DNA from: Caulobacteraceae bacterium | GTDB lineage: Bacteria > Pseudomonadota > Alphaproteobacteria > Caulobacterales > Caulobacteraceae | Length of the DNA stretch: 43,770 nt | Direction of reading: 5' to 3' | NCBI GenBank assembly: GCA_947475875.1 | Contig: CANJME010000021.1 | Span: forward strand, 1-43,770 | In this document: in pieces, positions 33,194 through 41,186 of the stretch | Layout: the number at the start of each line of letters is the position of its first letter | Numbering within the stretch: position 1 is the stretch's first letter | Program-made: the position numbers and the translations under genes | Notes under the pieces: generated by a model | Databases searched by the model: none | Seen by the model: the letters and a program-made list of their open reading frames with translations, nothing else | Told to the model about the DNA's origin: nothing

Positions 33194-33226
33194 CGCAAGC
33201 CCCAATGCACGCCTCGAGCGCGGCTG

Positions 33227-33358
33227 AAATAAGTACACAGAGGACACGGAGGCCCTCGGGCAAGCCCGAGGACATGCACGGAGATCACGGAGTGTAGGAG
33301 CGCGCTCAGGCCCTCCGTGTCCTCCGTGTCTCCTCCGTGATCTCCGTGTACTTATTTT
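33227..33358. repeat. Inverted-repeat element with internal ACGGAG direct repeats
   Basis: The ends are perfect 12-bp inverted repeats (AAATAAGTACAC at 33227-33238 and its complement at 33346-33357). Inside are several copies of a short unit of the type GGACACGGAG or GATCACGGAG in one orientation on the left and its complement on the right. A 7-bp hairpin CCTCGGG-CAAG-CCCGAGG (33254-33271) lies within the left half. No protein is encoded. The layout resembles a miniature inverted-repeat element. It occupies the gap between the thioredoxin-like gene and the proB stop. Confidence 0.8.
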
Positions 33359-33391
33359 GAAGGCGCCTGCGGCGCGCGCGGAGAACGACGT

Positions 33392-35664
<2,273 letters not shown>

Positions 35665-35676
35665 CTTAAATGTGGG

Positions 35677-36144
35677 TCACGCCAGCCAGACCATCATCCG
35701 GGTCGGGACGAGCATCCCCTCAGCCGGGTTGCAGCGTAGCTCGACGTCGCCGGTGTAGAGAAAGCCGGCCTTGATCAGCAGGCTGGCAAGCGCCTCGGCG
35801 CCGGTCTTGTGGCCGGCGAGGACCACCTTGCGGCCCCAGTTGTCACGCGCCCAGGCCAGCGCCGCCGGCGCCGCTTCGGTCGCGTAGCCGTTGCCGCGGT
35901 GGATCGGCGCGATCCAGCAGTTGATCTCGGTATAGCGGCCGCGGGCTTTGAAGCCGATCACGCCGACAATCTCCCCACCCTGCCGCTCGATGACAAAGGC
36001 CTTGCGGTCCTCGTCGAACGGATTGGCGGGGACAAGTGCGCCGGCCTCGGCGCTCCAGGCCGAAAGAACCTGGGCGTCACGGGACGCGGCCTCGCGAAGC
36101 GTGAGGCGCTGGGTGGTTATGGGAGCAGGTTGAAAGCTGCACAT
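35677..36144 (-). CDS. GNAT family acetyltransferase (RimJ/RimL-like)
   Basis: A 155-residue protein beginning with the RimJ/RimL-type ITTQRLTLREAASRDAQVLSAW. The central strand is GEIVGVIGFKARGRYTEINCWIAP, and the acetyl-CoA loop HRGNGYATEAAPAALAWA corresponds to the R/QxxGxG/A motif (RGNGYA). The final strand LLIKAGFLYTGDVELRC is also typical. These enzymes acetylate N termini of ribosomal proteins, or small molecules; which applies here is unknown. It stands between obgE and rpmA on the same strand but is isolated from rpmA by a terminator. Confidence 0.88.
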   Translation of the reverse strand: MCSFQPAPITTQRLTLREAASRDAQVLSAWSAEAGALVPANPFDEDRKAFVIERQGGEIVGVIGFKARGRYTEINCWIAPIHRGNGYATEAAPAALAWARDNWGRKVVLAGHKTGAEALASLLIKAGFLYTGDVELRCNPAEGMLVPTRMMVWLA

Positions 36145-36195
36145 CTGACTGACCTCCCTTTGTCCACTGACGGGACATGTGGGTTGCGAAAACGA

Positions 36196-36227
36196 AGCGG
36201 GGAGCCCGGCGTTCCGGACTCCCCGCT
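36196..36227 (-). terminator. Intrinsic terminator of rplU-rpmA
   Basis: A 14-pair stem (with one G-U pair) formed by 36196-36209 and 36214-36227, with loop sequence CGTT on the plus strand. On the minus strand it is followed by TCGTTTTC. A second, weaker hairpin (GATCTGAAA / TTTCGGATC) lies between it and the rpmA stop. It closes the ribosomal-protein operon. Confidence 0.8.
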
Positions 36228-36293
36228 GGAGTTTTCTGTCCGGACCGCCTGATTTTCTAAGGCGCGATCCGAAACTGTAAGGTTTTCAGATCG

Positions 36294-36560
36294 CTAGTTC
36301 GGCGCTGCCTTTGCGGCAACGTGTACGTAACAACGGTTGTCACGCTTGGTTTCAAAGGCTACGGCGCCCGGGACGAGCGCAAAGAGGGTGTGATCCTTGC
36401 CCATGCCGACATTGACGCCCGGCCAGAACTTGGTGCCGCGCTGACGGATGATAATGTTGCCCGGCACGACGTTCTCGCCGCCGTACTTCTTCACGCCGAG
36501 GCGCCGGCCGTCAGAATCGCGCCCGTTGCGCGAGGAGCCGCCTGATTTCTTGTGAGCCAT
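36294..36560 (-). CDS. rpmA: 50S ribosomal protein L27
   Basis: An 88-residue protein with the universal L27 start [24 protein letters not shown], followed by [33 protein letters not shown]27 lies at the peptidyl-transferase centre, and its N-terminal tail contacts the tRNA ends. There is no extra N-terminal cleavage extension of the Firmicutes type. It begins 12 bases after the rplU stop. Confidence 0.98.
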   Translation of the reverse strand: MAHKKSGGSSRNGRDSDGRRLGVKKYGGENVVPGNIIIRQRGTKFWPGVNVGMGKDHTLFALVPGAVAFETKRDNRCYVHVAAKAAPN

Positions 36561-36572
36561 CTGTCTGGTCTC

Positions 36573-37241
36573 CTACTTCTTGGCTTTCGGAGCAGCCTTG
36601 GGAGCTGCCGCCTTGGCCGGAGTTTTCTTTTCAGCCGCCGGAGCGGCCTTTGCCTTGGGGGCCGCGGCCTTCTTTTCCGCCGCCGGTTTCGCTTCCGCCT
36701 TGGGAGCCGCCGCCTTCTTGGCGGGAGCGGCCTTCGGGGCTTCAGCCGCGACTTCGGCCGGAGCCGGAGTGGCCTTGGCCTTCGGGGCGTCCTTGATCTT
36801 CTTGGCCGGGGCCGGAGCCGCCTTGACCTTTGCCGGCTTCACCGTCCGCTCACCCAGGTTACGGGCGCGGGCGTCGAGTTCGGCCTTGGTGGTCAGATCG
36901 ACCGTGCCGTCCCACTTGTCGGTCTTGCCGGCGCCGGCGACCGAGGTGACGCGCACCACGGTTTCCAGCTGGCGATGGCCTTTGGTGCGGCGATAGCCCT
37001 GGCGGCGGATCTTCTTGAGGATCTTCACCTTGTCGCCCTTGCGGGTCTCGATCAGGGTTCCGCCCACGGAGGCGCCCTTCACGGTGGGCTCGCCAAGCGT
37101 GACCTTGCCGCCATCGCCCAGCATCAGCACATCACCGAAGCTGACCGCGTCGCCGGCCTTGCCATCAAGCTTTTCCACCACGAGCAGATCGCCCGCCTGG
37201 ACCTTGTATTGTTTTCCGCCGGTGCGGATGACCGCGTACAT
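36573..37241 (-). CDS. rplU: 50S ribosomal protein L21 with long Ala/Lys/Pro tail
   Basis: A 222-residue protein. Residues 1-100 are a normal L21 (MYAVIRTGGKQYKVQAGDLL ... KIRRQGYRRTKGHRQLETVV). After a short linker, residues 136-222 are almost entirely Ala, Lys, Pro and Glu, resembling a histone H1-like tail and doubling the usual length of about 103. ATG 37241 gives the standard start; the longer frame to 37316 would include leader sequence. A strong promoter and a leader hairpin lie upstream. It is co-transcribed with rpmA. Confidence 0.96.
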   Translation of the reverse strand: MYAVIRTGGKQYKVQAGDLLVVEKLDGKAGDAVSFGDVLMLGDGGKVTLGEPTVKGASVGGTLIETRKGDKVKILKKIRRQGYRRTKGHRQLETVVRVTSVAGAGKTDKWDGTVDLTTKAELDARARNLGERTVKPAKVKAAPAPAKKIKDAPKAKATPAPAEVAAEAPKAAPAKKAAAPKAEAKPAAEKKAAAPKAKAAPAAEKKTPAKAAAPKAAPKAKK

Positions 37242-37272
37242 CTTGAAAAGCCTTTGCCCGCAAAAGAAAGCG

Positions 37273-37297
37273 CGCCCGCAAGGACCCCCTGCGGGCG
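37273..37297 (-). promoter_or_regulatory. Leader hairpin of rplU-rpmA
   Basis: An 8-bp stem (CGCCCGCA / TGCGGGCG) with a nine-base loop sits in the 5' leader, starting a few bases after the predicted transcription start and about 32 bases before the rplU ATG. A pyrimidine-rich run (CTTTCTTTT) follows. It could be an autoregulatory L21 leader, an attenuator, or a 5' stabilising stem. Confidence 0.55.
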
Positions 37298-37307
37298 AGA
37301 GGGGGGC

Positions 37308-37335
37308 TTTATACAAACAAGCGCCCGTGGGTCAA
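37308..37335 (-). promoter_or_regulatory. Promoter of rplU-rpmA
   Basis: On the minus strand TTGACC (37335-37330) and TATAAA (37313-37308) are separated by 16 bases, close to the housekeeping consensus. Transcription would start near 37301 and give a leader of about 60 bases. It is divergent from the glycosyltransferase gene. Confidence 0.7.
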
Positions 37336-37507
37336 GGCGCATTCCCTTTCGCGACACATGTCTCGCAACCGCTGCGGTTCTTAACCATGGGCTGTCTCAC
37401 AATTGCACGATATTCGCCTTATTGGTCGCATGACGCACGCTGCGGGTGTTTGGAATTGACCTCAAGCCTGGTCTGAGGCCCTCAGGGGTTTGAACCAGAG
37501 GCGTACC

Positions 37508-39622
37508 ATGACGTTGAAGAAGCCATTGCTGAAGGTGTTGCTCGTCGGTCCGCGCACCCAGCTCTTCGTGACGCTGACGGCGGTTCTGTGCACCCTGACG
37601 GCGACGGGGCTGAGTCTGGCCGCCCTTGCGCAACGGGGCGCCCGTTCGTCCGCCTCGCCGGGATTTATCGCAGAGCTTGGCGTCTTTTCTCTGTTGTTTC
37701 TGGCGCTGGTTTATGGCGGCCTGATCTATCAGGTAGCCCGCGCCGGCTACTTCTGGCGGTTGATCCGCCGCCAGTTCACGAATGAGACAGTCACGCTGGC
37801 GTCCGCGCGACCGCTCACGGTTCTCATTCCTTCATACAAGGAAGAGCTTTCGATCCTAAGGCAGACCGTCGTCTCGGCGGCGCTGCTTGACTATGCTGAT
37901 CGCCGTATCGCGGTTCTGCTGGACGATCCTCCCCAGGGCTCGCCCGAGGATATGGCGGCGCTGGCGGCGGCCCGCATCGAGGTAAGCCGCCTGCACGAAC
38001 AGTTCGCGGCTGCCGCCGGGCCGTTGCAGGCCGAGCTTGAGAGCTTCCTCACCCGGCGCAAAAGCCGCCACACGCGCGCCGATCTCGAAGCCCAGCGCCT
38101 CTCCCGGCTCTATGAAGAGGCCGCCTGTTGGATCGAGGACCAGGCGGTTCAGTGGATCTGCGGCAATCACCACGCCGAGCGGTTTCTGTCGAGCCGGGTC
38201 ATCCAGCGCGTCGCCGCCGAACTGCGACATTCGCGCGAAACCCTTGTGGGCGCTCGATTGTCTCTCGTTGAGGCGCAGGCGCACTACTGGCGGCTGGCCT
38301 GCCTGTTCAGGGTTTCCATCACCAGTTTCGAGCGCAAACGATACTCAAACCTGTCGCATGCAGCGAACAAGGCGATGAATCTCAACGCCTATATCGGCCT
38401 GATCGGCGGACATTACCGCGAGGGCCGTGACGGCCCGCATATGGCGCTAAACGCCTGCTCGCCGGGCGAGGCGACACTGTCTGTCCCGCCGGCCGATTTC
38501 CTGCTGACGCTCGACGCCGACAGCGTGCTGACGCCGGATTATGCGCAAAAGCTGATGGCGATCATGCAGGCCGACGAGCGCATCGCGGTCGCCCAAACGC
38601 CATATTCGGCTTTCCCCGGCGCGCCGGGCGCGCTTGAACGCATCGCCGGAGCGACGACCGACCTGCAGTACATCGTCCACCAGGGGTCCTGCGCTTTCTC
38701 GGCTGCCTATTGGGTAGGCGCCAACGCCCTGCTCCGCCGCGAGGCGCTTGTCGACATTCGCACCTTCACGGAGGAACGCGGACGCCAGGTTCCGGTCTTC
38801 ATCCAGGACCGCACGGTCATTGAGGACACCGGCTCAACCATCGATCTGATCCGGCGCGGCTGGCGGCTGCACAATCACCCGGAGCGTCTGGCCTACAGCG
38901 CCACGCCGCCCGATTTCGGCTCGCTGGCGATCCAGCGGCGGCGCTGGTCCAACGGCGGACTGATCATCCTGCCGGACCTTATCCGCCACGCCCTGCGCCT
39001 GAAGAATGGGCCCAGCCTCGGCGAAGCGCTGATCCGCGCCCATTATCTTGTCTCACCGGCGTTGGCCAATCTTGCCCTGGTCATGCTGTTGTTCTTGCCC
39101 TTCGATCCTCGGCTTTCGATCGTCTGGTTGCCCCTGACCGCAGCCCCGTACTTTCTCGTCTACGCCCTTGATCTGAAAGCCAGCGGCTATGGCTGGAGAG
39201 ACCTGCTGCGCGTCTACGCGCTCAATCTCTTGCTGTTGCCGGTCAATCTGGCCGGCGTGTTCGACTCCTTGCGCCAGCTCGTCACCGGCAAAAAGAGTCC
39301 GTTTGCGCGCACTCCCAAAATCGAGGGACGGACCGTGACGCCCCGGGCCTATGTGCTCTTCCAGTGGCTGGCGGTCTCGCTCCTGGCGCTGTCGATCAGC
39401 GGTGACCTTGCCCAGGGCGCCTACGGTCACGCCGTCCTGTTGGCGGTGAACATCTCGGTCTTCAGCTACGGCTACCTTTGCTTCCTGGGCTGGCGCGATG
39501 CCTGGCGTGACCTTGCCGGAGGCGGCAAACCCGACGCCGGGCCGGACATCGCGATCGCGTCCCGCCCCGCGTCATCATGGGGTACGGCGGGCGCTGAACC
39601 GGCTTATGTGAGCACCGATTAG
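37508..39622 (+). CDS. Membrane-bound family 2 glycosyltransferase (cellulose-synthase-like)
   Basis: A 704-residue processive-type glycosyltransferase. Two membrane helices lie at about 20-42 and 55-78, then a cytoplasmic GT-A domain, then several C-terminal helices (from about residue 505, again near 540 and 615-660). Motifs in order: PSYKEE (108-113), LLDD (137-140), NKAMNLN (287-293), LDADS (335-339), IED (438-440) and QRRRW (476-480), the D,D,D,QxxRW set of polysaccharide synthases. Between LLDD and NKAMNLN is a helical insertion of roughly 145 residues. No PilZ domain was seen. ATG 37508 follows AGAGG; a TTG six codons upstream is less likely. The polymer made is unknown. The next gene is 63 bases downstream. 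Confidence 0.88.
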   Translation: MTLKKPLLKVLLVGPRTQLFVTLTAVLCTLTATGLSLAALAQRGARSSASPGFIAELGVFSLLFLALVYGGLIYQVARAGYFWRLIRRQFTNETVTLASARPLTVLIPSYKEELSILRQTVVSAALLDYADRRIAVLLDDPPQGSPEDMAALAAARIEVSRLHEQFAAAAGPLQAELESFLTRRKSRHTRADLEAQRLSRLYEEAACWIEDQAVQWICGNHHAERFLSSRVIQRVAAELRHSRETLVGARLSLVEAQAHYWRLACLFRVSITSFERKRYSNLSHAANKAMNLNAYIGLIGGHYREGRDGPHMALNACSPGEATLSVPPADFLLTLDADSVLTPDYAQKLMAIMQADERIAVAQTPYSAFPGAPGALERIAGATTDLQYIVHQGSCAFSAAYWVGANALLRREALVDIRTFTEERGRQVPVFIQDRTVIEDTGSTIDLIRRGWRLHNHPERLAYSATPPDFGSLAIQRRRWSNGGLIILPDLIRHALRLKNGPSLGEALIRAHYLVSPALANLALVMLLFLPFDPRLSIVWLPLTAAPYFLVYALDLKASGYGWRDLLRVYALNLLLLPVNLAGVFDSLRQLVTGKKSPFARTPKIEGRTVTPRAYVLFQWLAVSLLALSISGDLAQGAYGHAVLLAVNISVFSYGYLCFLGWRDAWRDLAGGGKPDAGPDIAIASRPASSWGTAGAEPAYVSTD

Positions 39623-39685
39623 GCCTGACCAGGCAGATCGACGAAAATTTGGGATTTTACCGGAATCGAGGTCCCTTAGGTCGCC

Positions 39686-41182
39686 ATGACCGGCTGGCTC
39701 ACCCTATCGCGGCGAAGGCTGCTCACACTTGTCGGCCTTGGCGCCATCGCCGAGCCGGCGGCGGCTATGGCCGACGAAGCCGGATCGGCCGCGGTCACGG
39801 CCCAGCCGGAACGCGAGGTCTGGAAGCACTTCTTCGCCGTCCAGCGCGTGTGGGCCTACATCGACCGCCACTCCATAAAGCCCGGCGAAACCTTCAACCT
39901 CATGCTGGCGCAAGGCCCAGCCGAACCAGGGCGCCGCGTCTGGGTCGAGTTCTTCCGCATCGGCGAGGGCGAGCCCCTGCTGGTATGGAAGAGCCCGGCG
40001 TTCGAAACCAAAGCTCACGCCGCCGCCAGGACCGCCGCCGCACTTGGTCCCGGCTGGCCGCCGGCGCTCGCGAACGTGGACACCCGCACCTGGCCTCCCG
40101 GCTGCTATTCAGCCGACGTCGTCGAAGACACCACGGGCATCCGCGACGTCCAGGTCGTGCAGTTCATTGTCGCCAACCCTCGCCGGGGGGCGGACATTCT
40201 GGTTCGCCTCGGGACCAACACCTACCAAGCCTACAACAGCTGGGGCGGTCATTCTCTTTATCCGTCCGAGAGCGACACGCAGCGCGGCCAGATGGTCGCT
40301 TTCGACCGGCCGTGTGGTCCGGCCTTCTTCGAATACGACGCTTTCCTGGTCTCCTGGCTGGAGGGCGTGGCCCGCCGCCGGGGCTGGCGGGTCGACTATG
40401 CGTCGAACTTCGACGTTCACGCCAACCCGCTTCTGTTGTCGCGCTACCGGCTGGTGATCAGCGCCAGTCACGATGAATACTGGAGCGCGGAGGAGTTCGA
40501 CGCTTTCGAGCAGCGCATCTTCCGGGAGGGCAAGGCCACGGCGTTCCTTGGCGCCAACGCCGCCTACTATCAGGTGCGATACGCCGATCTGAACCGCCCG
40601 CCGAAGGGCGCCGATTATGGCCGCCAGATGGTTTGCTACAAGACCCTGTCCGATCCCATCGCCGGCAGGGTGACGGCGCGGGAAGCCGATCGCCTCGCCA
40701 CGGCGCGCTTTCGCGAGGGCGCGCGGCGGCCTGAAACCATGCTGCTGGGCGGCGCTTACCAGAGCTGGTTCGACCCCTCGTCCGGGCAGCGGCCTGCCTA
40801 TCGGGTGGCCTCGACAGACCTGCCGCCCTTCCAGGGCGTGGGATGGGCCGAAGGTGATATCGCCGCCGACGTGGTGGGTTATGAATGGGATAATCGCGAT
40901 CCCGACGGCGACGGCGCGCGGCTGCATGATCCGGCCCGCTCTATCAACGCTGCCATAGACCCGGCGGCCGTCAAGGTCCTGTTCCGCGGAGAGGCCGTCG
41001 ATTCCGCCGGCAAGCCCGGCCGGGCCGAGGCGGTTTATTACCGCAGCGCCGCCGGGGCCAAGGTATTCGACGCCGGCGCCATCCGCTGGGCCTGGGGCCT
41101 GGGCAAACCAGGCTTTGCCAACCTGAAATTCCGGCAGTTCAACGAAAACCTGATCGCCTGGCTGCTGACCGCCGGGCGATAG
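39686..41182 (+). CDS. Tat-exported N,N-dimethylformamidase beta-subunit-like protein
   Basis: A 498-residue protein with a twin-arginine signal (SRRRLLTLVGLGAIAEPAAA, residues 8-27). A beta-sandwich-like region (about 50-165) is followed by a domain with NTYQAYNSWGGHSLY (178-192), FFEYDAFLVSWLE (214-226), SHDEYWSAEEFDAF (261-274) and VGYEWDNRDPDGDG (397-410). These are hallmarks of the C-terminal domain of dimethylformamidase large subunits. The characterised enzyme uses a two-Tyr, one-carboxylate iron centre; candidate residues here are Tyr180/183, Tyr217, Tyr265 and Glu400, but I cannot assign them. It is co-oriented with the glycosyltransferase, so a periplasmic role in modifying its product is plausible. 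Its stop is 4 bases from that of the convergent PQQ gene. Confidence 0.82.
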   Translation: MTGWLTLSRRRLLTLVGLGAIAEPAAAMADEAGSAAVTAQPEREVWKHFFAVQRVWAYIDRHSIKPGETFNLMLAQGPAEPGRRVWVEFFRIGEGEPLLVWKSPAFETKAHAAARTAAALGPGWPPALANVDTRTWPPGCYSADVVEDTTGIRDVQVVQFIVANPRRGADILVRLGTNTYQAYNSWGGHSLYPSESDTQRGQMVAFDRPCGPAFFEYDAFLVSWLEGVARRRGWRVDYASNFDVHANPLLLSRYRLVISASHDEYWSAEEFDAFEQRIFREGKATAFLGANAAYYQVRYADLNRPPKGADYGRQMVCYKTLSDPIAGRVTAREADRLATARFREGARRPETMLLGGAYQSWFDPSSGQRPAYRVASTDLPPFQGVGWAEGDIAADVVGYEWDNRDPDGDGARLHDPARSINAAIDPAAVKVLFRGEAVDSAGKPGRAEAVYYRSAAGAKVFDAGAIRWAWGLGKPGFANLKFRQFNENLIAWLLTAGR

Positions 41183-41186
41183 GCTT

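Noticed and set aside
33227-33358. Short repeated ACGGAG units considered as a CRISPR array
   Set aside because: Units are under 12 bases, have no spacers of constant length, and mirror each other across the centre; no cas genes are present.
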